Shown: positions 33,360 to 40,959 of the stretch, one piece after another
How positions within the stretch are numbered: position 1 is the first letter of the stretch
Layout of the letters: each line of letters starts with the position of its first letter
Assembly (NCBI RefSeq): GCF_036226885.1
Contig: NZ_CP109027.1
Location: 1,178,001-1,242,000, forward strand
Source: Streptomyces sp. NBC_00663
Lineage (GTDB): Bacteria > Actinomycetota > Actinomycetes > Streptomycetales > Streptomycetaceae
Direction of reading: 5' to 3'
Length of the DNA stretch: 64,000 nucleotides
The notes under the pieces: model-generated
Databases searched by the model: none
Told to the model about the DNA's origin: nothing
What the model saw: the letters and a program-made list of their open reading frames with translations, nothing else
Made by a program: the position numbers and the translations under genes

Positions 33360-34514
33360 GTGCGGCCGGTCAGGCGGCCGTGCGAGCGGGCCCGGCACAG
33401 GTCGGGGGGAGACCGGTTCGGGGGGTCGGTGGGGTCGACGGGGATCACGTCTGCGTCCGGTCCTGGAGAGGACGGCGACAGACGAAACGTTTCTGACGCG
33501 GCGGGTGTCGTGGTGCTCGGGGCCTGTGCCGTATGGGCCCTGATCACGGCGGCCGTGCACGAGGGCCGCCCCGAGGGCGTGCTGCTGGCGGTCCTCGCGG
33601 TGGCCGCCGGTTACGCGGCGGGGCGGATCTGCGGAGCGCTCCTGCCGGTCGCGCCCCTGTGCGCGGCGGCGCTGACCGGGGTCGGTCTGGTGGCGGCGGC
33701 CCCACGTCTCTCCCCCGGCCCGGAGATCGTCGCGCCGCTCGGTCACGCGGGCGGCGCCGCGGCGGTGCTGACCCTGTCCACGGGCGCCGCGTGCTGCGCC
33801 GCGTGGGCCGCACGCGCCCCGGTACCGCGGCTCATGCTGCGGGCCCTGGCCGCCGGGATCGTGGTGACGGCCGGATTCCTCGGTTCGGCCGGCGGCTGTG
33901 TCGCGAGCGGCGCGGTCCTGCTGGCCTCGCTCGCCGCCGGCCGGATGCGCGGCCACCGCGGTGCGGGCTTCGCCGGGCTGGCCCTCGCGGCGGCCCTGAC
34001 CACCGGGCTGCCCTGGGCGGTCGCCGGCCGGGCGCTGCCGGAGGGGCTCACGGAGTCACTGGAGGGCCGGCTGACCCGGCACCGGATCGACCTGTGGCAC
34101 GACGCGCTGCACATGGCGCACCGGGACGCGGGCCTGGGCGTGGGCCCCGGACGCTTCGGCGAACTCAGCACGACGGCGGCCCAGAGCCTGCTGTCCGACG
34201 GCAAACCGCACTCGGCGCCGCTCCAGCAGGCCGCCGAACAGGGAGTCGTCGGCGTACTGCTGCTCGCCGCGGTCTTCTGCTGGATGCTCTCCACACTGTG
34301 GCGCTCCCCGCGCCCCACACCGGTCGCCCTCACCGCGGGAGCGGCGCTGACCGCGCTGGCGGCGATCGCCTCGGTGGGCAACGCCCTCAGCTTCACGACG
34401 GTGTCGGTGGGCGCCGGACTGCTGGCGGGGCTGGCCGCGGCCCGCCCCCTGGCGGACGAATCGTCACGCCATCAGCTGGAGGTACGCCCCGCGGGCGACC
34501 GACTGGCTCCGTGA
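33360..34514 (+). CDS. O-antigen ligase/Wzy_C-like integral membrane protein
   Basis: About 384 residues, from GTG 33360 with GGAG nine bases upstream. The first 45 residues are Arg/Gly/Asp-rich and cytoplasmic; a later GTG near 33510, just before the first helix, is possible. About nine hydrophobic helices follow. The segment Arg-Ile-Asp-Leu-Trp-His-Asp-Ala-Leu, then Gly-Leu-Gly-Val-Gly-Pro-Gly-Arg-Phe, followed by a loop and the remaining helices, matches the Wzy_C/O-antigen-ligase signature. Such proteins ligate or polymerise lipid-linked glycans. It stands alone, divergent from lnt and far from the main polysaccharide locus, so it may serve another glycoconjugate such as teichoic acid or a glycoprotein. 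Confidence 0.72.
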   Translation: MRPVRRPCERARHRSGGDRFGGSVGSTGITSASGPGEDGDRRNVSDAAGVVVLGACAVWALITAAVHEGRPEGVLLAVLAVAAGYAAGRICGALLPVAPLCAAALTGVGLVAAAPRLSPGPEIVAPLGHAGGAAAVLTLSTGAACCAAWAARAPVPRLMLRALAAGIVVTAGFLGSAGGCVASGAVLLASLAAGRMRGHRGAGFAGLALAAALTTGLPWAVAGRALPEGLTESLEGRLTRHRIDLWHDALHMAHRDAGLGVGPGRFGELSTTAAQSLLSDGKPHSAPLQQAAEQGVVGVLLLAAVFCWMLSTLWRSPRPTPVALTAGAALTALAAIASVGNALSFTTVSVGAGLLAGLAAARPLADESSRHQLEVRPAGDRLAP

Positions 34515-34521
34515 GACGCGC

Positions 34522-35064
34522 TCAGTGCGCCGCACCGTGCGTATGCGGCCGCAGCCGGTCCCGGATGATCTGTACGGCGGCCTCGGCGTCGTCCACGGTG
34601 ATCGTGAACGTGTGCCCGTCCCACAGGCTCAGCCGCACGCCCTCACCACGGCGTACGACGACGGCGGTGCCCTTCTCCGGCCGCCAGCGGTAGCCCCAGC
34701 CACCCCAGTGCCTCGGCGTGACGTGCGCGACCTCGGCGCCGGCCACCAGGGAGAGGGGGATACGGCGGCGCGGCAGGCCCATGTGGCCGCAGCGCACCTC
34801 CAGGTGCTCCTCGTCGACCTTCAGCGCGACGTGCACGAACGCCAGTGTGCCGAACAGGACCAGCAGCCCGGCCGCGATACAGCCGACGACGGCCATGGCG
34901 AGCGGGGCGATACCGGAGGTCCATGCCGAGTCGACCGCGAGCTCGATGCCGAGCGCCAGACAGGCGGCACCCACGAGCGCCAGCAGCCACTGGTACCGGT
35001 TGGTGGCCCGTCCGGTCCAGACGTCGTCATGCGGCGCGCTCGCGCCCTGGGGGTGGTCCCTCAT
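34522..35064 (-). CDS. Two-helix membrane protein with PH-like C-terminal domain
   Basis: A 180-residue protein of unknown function. Two membrane helices lie at about residues 27-47 and 52-77. They are followed by a beta-rich soluble part: Val-Asp-Glu-Glu-His-Leu-Glu-Val-Arg, Ile-Pro-Leu-Ser-Leu-Val-Ala-Gly-Ala-Glu-Val, Trp-Gly-Gly-Trp-Gly-Tyr-Arg and Thr-Ala-Val-Val-Val-Arg-Arg-Gly. The order (helices, then strands with a Gly-Trp-Gly-Tyr-Arg turn) resembles bacterial PH-domain/DUF3093-like membrane proteins. It ends 8 bases from the convergent stop of the O-antigen-ligase-like gene. The role is not known. Confidence 0.7.
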   Translation of the reverse strand: MRDHPQGASAPHDDVWTGRATNRYQWLLALVGAACLALGIELAVDSAWTSGIAPLAMAVVGCIAAGLLVLFGTLAFVHVALKVDEEHLEVRCGHMGLPRRRIPLSLVAGAEVAHVTPRHWGGWGYRWRPEKGTAVVVRRGEGVRLSLWDGHTFTITVDDAEAAVQIIRDRLRPHTHGAAH

Positions 35065-35148
35065 GCCAACGAGATTACTCAGGTTTCGCCGCGTGGGTAG
35101 CGCGTGGCGGAGAGTGACCGGGCCGGAAAGGGCCTTTCCCGCCTTCGG

Positions 35149-35934
35149 TCAGCGGGCGTGGGTGACCGCCTGGAGGAGCCTTCCTTCCTCGTACGTCAGG
35201 GCGGTCTCCGGCAGGGCTTCCTGCCGCCCGCTGAGCAGCACCGTGAGCGTGCCGTCCGCGGCGGCGTCGGGCGCGGGGGCCGCACCGATGCGGCGCAGCG
35301 CCTGGGCCGCCACGGCGCCGGCGGTGCCGTGCAGGATCAGCGGCGCCCGGCCGGGCCGCTGGACGGCCGCCCGGATGGGCTCGGCGACCAGTTCGTAGTT
35401 GGTGCAGCCCAGGACGACGGTCGTCACGTCCTCGGGCGTGCGGGCCGCGGCGGCGGCGACGGCGACCGCGACGGCCGCCTCGTCCGCGTGGTGCACGGCG
35501 TCAGCGAGCCCGGGGCAGGGCACCTCGGTGACGTCCACGCCGATGGCGAACTGCTCGATCAGGCCGCGCTGGTAGGCGCTGCCGGTCGTGGCGGGGGTGG
35601 CCCAGATGGCGACGGGTCCGCCGCCGGCCGCGGCCGGCTTGATCGCCGGGACGGTACCGATGATCGGCAGACCCGGTTCGAAGCGGGCCCGCAGTGCGGG
35701 CAGGGAGTGCACGGACGCGGTGTTGCAGGCGACGATCAGGACGTCGGGGTCGTGCTCGGCGGCGGCGCCGGCGACGGCCAGGGCCCGCTCGGTGATGTCC
35801 TCGGGGGTGCGCGGTCCCCACGGCATGCCGTCGGGGTCCCAGGACAGGACGAGATCCGCGTCGGGCCGCAGCCGGCGTACCGCGGCGGCGGCGGGGAGGA
35901 GGCCGAGTCCGGAGTCCATGAGCGCGATCTTCAC
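35149..35934 (-). CDS. Aspartate/glutamate racemase family protein, MurI-like
   Basis: A 261-residue cofactor-independent racemase. Ala-Leu-Met-Asp-Ser-Gly-Leu-Gly-Leu-Leu is the N-terminal motif with the active-site Asp-Ser. The two catalytic cysteines lie in Val-Ala-Cys-Asn-Thr-Ala-Ser and Leu-Gly-Cys-Thr-Asn-Tyr-Glu. Glutamate racemases make D-glutamate for peptidoglycan; usual MurI has His after Cys-Thr (GCTHYP), here Asn, so it may be a divergent or secondary racemase. The start is GTG 35934 (next to Met-Asp-Ser); the upstream region is weak in Shine-Dalgarno character. The short GGAAAGG-G-CCTTTCC repeat at 35125-35139, just past the stop, may act as a weak terminator. Confidence 0.78.
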   Translation of the reverse strand: MKIALMDSGLGLLPAAAAVRRLRPDADLVLSWDPDGMPWGPRTPEDITERALAVAGAAAEHDPDVLIVACNTASVHSLPALRARFEPGLPIIGTVPAIKPAAAGGGPVAIWATPATTGSAYQRGLIEQFAIGVDVTEVPCPGLADAVHHADEAAVAVAVAAAAARTPEDVTTVVLGCTNYELVAEPIRAAVQRPGRAPLILHGTAGAVAAQALRRIGAAPAPDAAADGTLTVLLSGRQEALPETALTYEEGRLLQAVTHAR

Positions 35935-35991
35935 CCGGCCACGATAGACGATGAGCCCTTCCCGGCCGGTCCGGTGGGGCAGACTGCGCCC

Positions 35992-37167
35992 GTGAGCGCC
36001 ATCGCGTGGACCGCCGCCGTATCCCTCACCGCCTGGCTGTGGCTGTTGCTCTGCCAGGGCTTCTTCTGGCGCACGGACGTCAGACTTCCCGAGCGGCGCG
36101 AGCCGGACGACTGGCCGTCGGTCTGTGTCGTCGTTCCCGCGCGCGACGAGGCCGAGGTGCTGCCCGCGAGCCTGCCCTCGCTGCTCGCCCAGGACTATCC
36201 GGGACGGGCCGAGATCTTCCTCGTCGACGACGGCAGCACGGACGGCACGGGAGAGCTGGCCCGGGAACTGGCCCGGCTCCACGGCGGCCTTCCCCTCACC
36301 GTCGGCTCGCCGGGTGAGCCGCCCGCGGGCTGGACCGGCAAGCTCTGGGCGGTGCGCCACGGCATCGGCCTGGCACGCGCGCGTGACCCCGAGTACCTGC
36401 TCCTGACGGACGCCGACATCGCCCACGCCCCCGACAGCCTGCGCGGGCTGGTCGCGGCGGCGCGCACCGGCGGCTTCGACGTCGTCTCCCAGATGGCCCG
36501 GCTGCGGGTGGAGAGCCTGTGGGAACGTCTGGTGGTACCGGCCTTCGTCTACTTCTTCGCGCAGTTGTATCCGTTCCGCCGGATCGGGCGGAAGGGGTCG
36601 CGTACGGCGGCCACGGCGGGCGGCTGTGTGCTGCTGCGCACGGACGCCGCCGCGCGGGCGCGGATCCCGGACGCGATCCGGCACGCCGTCATCGACGACG
36701 TGGCACTCGCGCGCGCGGTCAAGGGCGGCGGCGGGCACATCTGGCTGGGGCTGGCGGAGCGGGTGGACAGCGTGCGTCCCTATCCGCGGCTGCACGACCT
36801 GTGGCGCATGGTCTCGCGCAGCGCGTACGCGCAGTTGCGGCACAGTCTCCTGCTGCTGACCGGCACGGTGGCGGGGCTCGCGCTGGTGTATCTGGTGCCG
36901 CCCGTGGCGCTGGGCGCGGGGCTCGCCGTGGGCGATGCGCGGGCCGTGCTGCTCGGTGGCGCGGCGTGGCTGGTGATGACGGGGACGTACGTCCCGATGC
37001 TCCGCTACTACCGGCAGCCGCTGTGGCTCGCTCCGCTGCTGCCGTTCACGGCGTTCCTCTATCTGCTGATGACGGTCGACTCCGCGGTGCAGCACTACCG
37101 GGGGCGCGGTGCGGCCTGGAAGGGCCGCACCTACGCACGTCCGGACACGGTCCCCGAGGAGGGGTGA
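35992..37167 (+). CDS. HpnB-like family 2 glycosyltransferase
   Basis: A 391-residue membrane glycosyltransferase. An N-terminal helix (about 5-24) precedes the GT-A domain: Val-Val-Val-Pro-Ala-Arg-Asp-Glu-Ala, Val-Asp-Asp-Gly-Ser-Thr-Asp-Gly-Thr, Leu-Leu-Thr-Asp-Ala-Asp-Ile as metal site, and Ala-Gly-Gly-Cys-Val-Leu-Leu. Two or three C-terminal helices lead to Trp-Lys-Gly-Arg-Thr-Tyr. The arrangement and the WKGR end match the HpnB family named after hopanoid clusters; no other hopanoid gene is nearby, so the real substrate is open. GTG 35992 is the likely start and diverges from the racemase across 57 bases. Confidence 0.83.
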   Translation: MSAIAWTAAVSLTAWLWLLLCQGFFWRTDVRLPERREPDDWPSVCVVVPARDEAEVLPASLPSLLAQDYPGRAEIFLVDDGSTDGTGELARELARLHGGLPLTVGSPGEPPAGWTGKLWAVRHGIGLARARDPEYLLLTDADIAHAPDSLRGLVAAARTGGFDVVSQMARLRVESLWERLVVPAFVYFFAQLYPFRRIGRKGSRTAATAGGCVLLRTDAAARARIPDAIRHAVIDDVALARAVKGGGGHIWLGLAERVDSVRPYPRLHDLWRMVSRSAYAQLRHSLLLLTGTVAGLALVYLVPPVALGAGLAVGDARAVLLGGAAWLVMTGTYVPMLRYYRQPLWLAPLLPFTAFLYLLMTVDSAVQHYRGRGAAWKGRTYARPDTVPEEG

Positions 37168-37174
37168 CCGTGGG

Positions 37175-38479
37175 CTACTTGCGGCCGGGGGTCCAGTTCA
37201 TGCCCCAGCCGTAGGCGTAGTCGACGGTCCGCTGCGGGCTCACGCCACGCTCGGGCACCAGGTAGCGGGCCTCGCGCTGGACGACGAGGTCGGAGCCGGT
37301 GTTGGTGATGAGGGCGAGCGCGCACACCGTCGAGGGGACGGTGCACTCGTCGAGGGAGAAGTCGATCGGGGCACCGTACTGCGGCTGAAGGGTCACGGTG
37401 GCGTGCAGGTCGGCGAAGGAGCGCGCGCCCTCGTAGATCGTGACGAAGACCAGGATGCGGCGGAAGAGCTGCTTGTGGTCGAGGTTGACGGTGAGGTTCT
37501 CGCCGCTCGCGACGGCGCCGGTGCGGTCGTCGCCGTCGAGGTGGATGAACGGCGGCTGGTGCAGGGAGCCGAAAGCGTTGCCGAGGGCCTGGACGACGCC
37601 CTTGCTGCCGTCGGTGAGTTCGTACAGGGCGCACAGGTCGAGGTCGAGGTCGTTGTGATGCGCGACCGGGCGGCCCAGCTTGCTGCCCCACCCCGAGAAC
37701 TGCTTGCGCACCTCCCAGTTGAGGTTGACCCGCATCGCGCCGGAGGTGCCGCCCTGCTTGGTCAGCGACACCGAGGGGGAGGCCTTGGTGAGCGTGACCT
37801 TGGTGAGGCGGACCGGCTGAGCGGCCGGCGCCGGGGAAGCGGGGGGCGCGGCGGGTGGCGGCGGCATGGTCACCGGGGGCATGGGCGGGGGCGCGGTGAC
37901 CGGGGGCGCCATGGGGGCGCGCGGCGCTGTCGGCGCCGGGGCAGCGGCCTGCTGGGGTTCGTCGACCGTGATGCCGAAGTCGGTGGCCAGGCCCTCGAGT
38001 CCGCTGCTGTAGCCCTGGCCGACGGCACGGAACTTCCAGGAGCCCTGGCGGCGATAGAACTCGCCGAGCACGAAAGCGGTTTCGACGGTCGCGCCGGTGC
38101 TGTCGAAGCGGGCGACGGAGGTCCCCTGGGCGGCGTCCTTGACCTCGATGTGCAGACCCGGCACCTGTCCGAACGCGCCGCCGTCAGAGGAGGCGGCCAG
38201 GACGATCGTCTCGATCGTGGGCTCCACGCGCGCGAGGTCGACGAGCAGACTGTCGACCACCTGGCCGCCGAGGTTGCGCTTGCCCTCGTGCCGGACCGCG
38301 CCGGAGGAGTGCACCGGCTGGTTGTAGAAGACGAAGTCGCCGTCGGAACGGACCTTCCCGCCGACCAGGAGCAGCGCCGACGCGTCGGCGTCGGGCACCC
38401 CCGGTCCGGTGTTCCAGCCCAATTCGACCCTCAGCGCCGTGGTCGGCACCGGAGTATTGGATCCTTTCGACATTGACAT
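37175..38479 (-). CDS. Two-domain TerD-family (TerA-like) tellurium-resistance protein
   Basis: A 434-residue cytoplasmic protein. Residues about 10-170 form one TerD domain ([20 protein letters not shown]). A Pro/Ala-rich linker, about 175-225, follows. A second domain has Val-Asn-Leu-Asn-Trp and Asn-Asp-Leu-Asp-Leu-Asp-Leu-Cys-Ala, the calcium-binding type motif of TerD/TerA proteins. In Streptomyces such proteins are linked to stress and morphology rather than proven tellurite detoxification. I chose ATG 38479 (GGGGGCGG before it); in-frame ATGs at 38494, 38491 and 38473 are alternatives. There is a 290-bp gap upstream, shared with the divergent DUF6643-like gene. Confidence 0.85.
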   Translation of the reverse strand: MSMSKGSNTPVPTTALRVELGWNTGPGVPDADASALLLVGGKVRSDGDFVFYNQPVHSSGAVRHEGKRNLGGQVVDSLLVDLARVEPTIETIVLAASSDGGAFGQVPGLHIEVKDAAQGTSVARFDSTGATVETAFVLGEFYRRQGSWKFRAVGQGYSSGLEGLATDFGITVDEPQQAAAPAPTAPRAPMAPPVTAPPPMPPVTMPPPPAAPPASPAPAAQPVRLTKVTLTKASPSVSLTKQGGTSGAMRVNLNWEVRKQFSGWGSKLGRPVAHHNDLDLDLCALYELTDGSKGVVQALGNAFGSLHQPPFIHLDGDDRTGAVASGENLTVNLDHKQLFRRILVFVTIYEGARSFADLHATVTLQPQYGAPIDFSLDECTVPSTVCALALITNTGSDLVVQREARYLVPERGVSPQRTVDYAYGWGMNWTPGRK

Positions 38480-38756
38480 GTCCGCCCCCATCACGTGTCA
38501 CCGCGCCAGGCATGTCCCGGCAGCCCATTGGTTCTCTACAGGGTCAACCTATTCCCCGCGACAGCGAACTCCCATGAGGTGCACAGGAAGATCACTGTCC
38601 AACCGCGGGTAACCCGCCCGGAACTCGGCCTTTACAGGATCCGAACGCAGGTAGAGGTCCCTTTTTGCCGAGTTCGCTCGCATTGGGGATCCCACGTCAC
38701 TGCCGACACGGAAAACAACCCTCTTATCGGTCTCCCCAACCAGCACATCGTGGGCT

Positions 38757-38762
38757 TAACTT
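38757..38762 (+). promoter_or_regulatory. Putative -10 box (TAACTT) for leaderless gene at 38770
   Basis: TAACTT ends seven bases before the A of ATG 38770, the spacing expected if transcription starts at the start codon. No good -35 box was seen, and there is no Shine-Dalgarno in the intervening bases, which agrees with leaderless translation. The flanking 290 bp also serve the leftward TerD gene. Confidence 0.4.
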
Positions 38763-38769
38763 ATGTGCC

Positions 38770-39201
38770 ATGACCTCCCCCCGCTCCACTTATGGCGGCG
38801 GCTACTACTCCGCCTCTTTCCCGGACACTCCGATCTACGACTCGCTCGTGGCCGAGCGGGGCACCCCGCAGATCGCCCCGATCCGGGTGCCGGCGGAGTA
38901 CGCCATGCCGAGCAGCAGCAACCTGCCCGCGCTGCCGTCCGCGCTGCCCGCCCTCCCGGCGGGACCGTCCCAGCCCTCCTACGGCTATCCGCAGGCGCAG
39001 CAGCCCTCGCCGCTGCAACAGGCGCCCGCCGCCTACATCCCGCAGCAGGCCTCCGCGCCTCGCGGTTACCCCGGGCCGCAGCAGCAGCCGCGTCCGATGA
39101 ACCAGGGCATGGGCTACGAGGCCATGCGCCCCGCGGCTCCCCGGCCCGCTCCGGCGCCGTATCAGGACCCGTACAACAACCAGCAGTACCGCGGCTACTG
39201 A
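38770..39201 (+). CDS. Pro/Gln-rich small protein, DUF6643-like
   Basis: A 143-residue protein beginning with Ser-Thr-Tyr-Gly-Gly-Gly-Tyr-Tyr and Asp-Thr-Pro-Ile-Tyr-Asp-Ser-Leu-Val-Ala-Glu-Arg-Gly, followed by a long disordered tail rich in Pro, Gln, Ala and Tyr (Pro-Gln-Gln-Gln-Pro, Tyr-Asn-Asn-Gln-Gln-Tyr-Arg-Gly-Tyr at the end). The ordered-looking N-terminus resembles a Streptomyces-specific family I recall as DUF6643; function unknown. No membrane helix or signal peptide is present. Start ATG 38770 lacks a ribosome site. The tail composition suggests a protein-interaction or phase-separating segment, but that is speculation. Confidence 0.75.
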   Translation: MTSPRSTYGGGYYSASFPDTPIYDSLVAERGTPQIAPIRVPAEYAMPSSSNLPALPSALPALPAGPSQPSYGYPQAQQPSPLQQAPAAYIPQQASAPRGYPGPQQQPRPMNQGMGYEAMRPAAPRPAPAPYQDPYNNQQYRGY

Positions 39202-39243
39202 GCCGACCCCCGGACTGTCCGTGCCTGCTGGCACGATGGATCC

Positions 39244-40071
39244 ATGGGCAATGCGCAGCTGCGGTCGATTCACGTACATCCGGTCAAGGCGTTCCGGGGC
39301 CAGGCGCCCCGGGAGGCCGTCGTGGAGCCCTGGGGGCTGGCCGGAGACCGGCGCTGGGCGCTGATCGACGACGGGGGAAAGGTCGTCACACAACGCCAGC
39401 AACCGCGCATCGCGCTCGCCGCCGCCGAGCTTCTGCCCGGCGGCGGCGTCCGCTTGTCCGCACCCGGGACGCGGCCGCTGACGGTGCCCGTACCGCGACC
39501 GGTCGACACCGTTCCGGTGCAGATCTTCCGCGACAAGGTGGAGGCGGTCCCCGCGGAGGACCCTGCCGTGCACGCCTGGTGCAGCGCCTATCTGGGCGCC
39601 GAGGTCCGTCTCGTGCACATGGACGACCCCGCGACGCGCCGGCCCGTCGACCCCGAGTACGCGCGCGAGGGCGAGACCGTCTCCTTCGCCGACGGCTACC
39701 CCCTGCTGGTCACCACGACCGCCTCGCTCGACGCCCTCAACTCCCTCATCGCACAGGGTGACCACCCGGCAGAGGGCCCACTGCCCATGAACCGGTTCCG
39801 GCCCAACGTGGTCGTGTCCGGGACCGCCCCCTGGGCCGAGGACGACTGGTCGCGGCTCACGATCGGCGAGGTCGGGTTCCGCGTCGCCAAGACGTGCGGC
39901 CGGTGCGTGGTGACCACCACGGACCAGGACAGCGCCGTGCGCGGCCGGGAGCCCCTGCACACGCTGGGGCGCCACCGCAGACTCCAGGGCAAGCTGGTCT
40001 TCGGGCAGAACCTCGTCCCCCTGTCCCCCGGTGTGATCCGGGTCGGCGATCCGGTCACGGTCCTGGACTAG
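39244..40071 (+). CDS. MOSC-domain protein, mARC/YcbX-like
   Basis: A 275-residue protein with an N-terminal MOSC_N barrel (Ile-His-Val-His-Pro-Val-Lys-Ala, then Gly-Leu-Ala-Gly-Asp-Arg-Arg-Trp) and a MOSC domain from about 120. Phe-Arg-Pro-Asn-Val-Val-Val-Ser-Gly and Ala-Lys-Thr-Cys-Gly-Arg-Cys-Val-Val-Thr-Thr-Thr-Asp are the molybdenum-cofactor segments; the first cysteine of CGRC is the usual Mo ligand in mARC/YcbX. Such proteins reduce N-hydroxylated bases and amidoximes. No ferredoxin domain is attached, so an external electron donor is needed. It stands alone between the DUF6643-like and Rv1733c-like genes. Confidence 0.85.
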   Translation: MGNAQLRSIHVHPVKAFRGQAPREAVVEPWGLAGDRRWALIDDGGKVVTQRQQPRIALAAAELLPGGGVRLSAPGTRPLTVPVPRPVDTVPVQIFRDKVEAVPAEDPAVHAWCSAYLGAEVRLVHMDDPATRRPVDPEYAREGETVSFADGYPLLVTTTASLDALNSLIAQGDHPAEGPLPMNRFRPNVVVSGTAPWAEDDWSRLTIGEVGFRVAKTCGRCVVTTTDQDSAVRGREPLHTLGRHRRLQGKLVFGQNLVPLSPGVIRVGDPVTVLD

Positions 40072-40245
40072 CCGAGATCCGTTCGAGGACGGCTCGCGGG
40101 AACTCGCCCCCGGGGGCCTGGCGTTGGCATGTTGGAGAAGTTCGTGGGCCGACCCGGAGCAGGTGATTTCGCTCTCTCTTCGACCGGTCCCGCGGGTGAA
40201 ATGCCGTACCGAGGGTTATCACGGAGCGGGAAGGGGGTGCGGACG

Positions 40246-40851
40246 GTGCGAGCGATCAGCGGACTCTGGCGCTGGCGGCACAATCCGCTGCGCCGTGCGA
40301 CCGACCTCGCCGAGGCCTGGGTCGCCCTCGCGGCCCTGCTGCTCATCCTGGTCGTCACGCCGCTGGCCGGCGCGGTCGTCGGCGGTGTCGCCCAGGACGC
40401 GCTCCAGGAGTCCGTGCGCCAGCAGCAGAAGTCCCGCCACCTGGTCACCGCCACCGTGGCCCGCGCCCTGGACCGCTCGCCGCTGGACGCCGATCCCGAG
40501 ACGACCACCGGGCGGGACCTGCGCAGCCGCGTCGTCGCCGACTGGACCGCGCCGGACGGCACCACCCAGCACGGCCCGGCCATGGCGAACCTCAAACACC
40601 CGCACAGCGGCGACCACTTCACGATGTGGACGGACGCCCACGGCCGCATAGTGGCCCGCCCGCTGGACTCCGCGACCGCGACCACCCACGCCGTCCTCGC
40701 CGGAGTCGGCGCGGCCCTGCTCGGCATCGGTCTCGTCGAGGGCGGCAGACGGCTGATCGTCTGGCGCATGGTCCGCCGCCGGTACGCCCGTTGGGACCAG
40801 GCCTGGGCCGAGGCGGGCCCGGACTGGGGCAGGACCGGGACCGGCAGCTGA
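40246..40851 (+). CDS. Rv1733c-like two-helix membrane protein
   Basis: About 201 residues. Trp-Arg-Trp-Arg-His-Asn-Pro-Leu-Arg-Arg-Ala-Thr-Asp near the N-terminus is the hallmark of the Rv1733c family of actinobacterial membrane proteins. Two helices (about 28-52 and 150-170) flank a soluble extracytoplasmic part with Trp-Thr-Asp-Ala-His-Gly-Arg-Ile. The C-terminus is Arg/Trp-rich. GTG 40246 follows AAGGGGG; GTG 40237, three codons earlier, follows GGAG and is about as likely. Function unknown; the family has been studied mainly as a mycobacterial antigen. Confidence 0.75.
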   Translation: MRAISGLWRWRHNPLRRATDLAEAWVALAALLLILVVTPLAGAVVGGVAQDALQESVRQQQKSRHLVTATVARALDRSPLDADPETTTGRDLRSRVVADWTAPDGTTQHGPAMANLKHPHSGDHFTMWTDAHGRIVARPLDSATATTHAVLAGVGAALLGIGLVEGGRRLIVWRMVRRRYARWDQAWAEAGPDWGRTGTGS

Positions 40852-40959
40852 CCGCCTTCCCACTCTGGTCAACCCACCGCGTGCGCGCACGCTACGGTGG
40901 ACCGGCCGAGGCATTCGGCATCCAACCCGCGTACCACGAGGTGGGGGCACAGCAACGCC

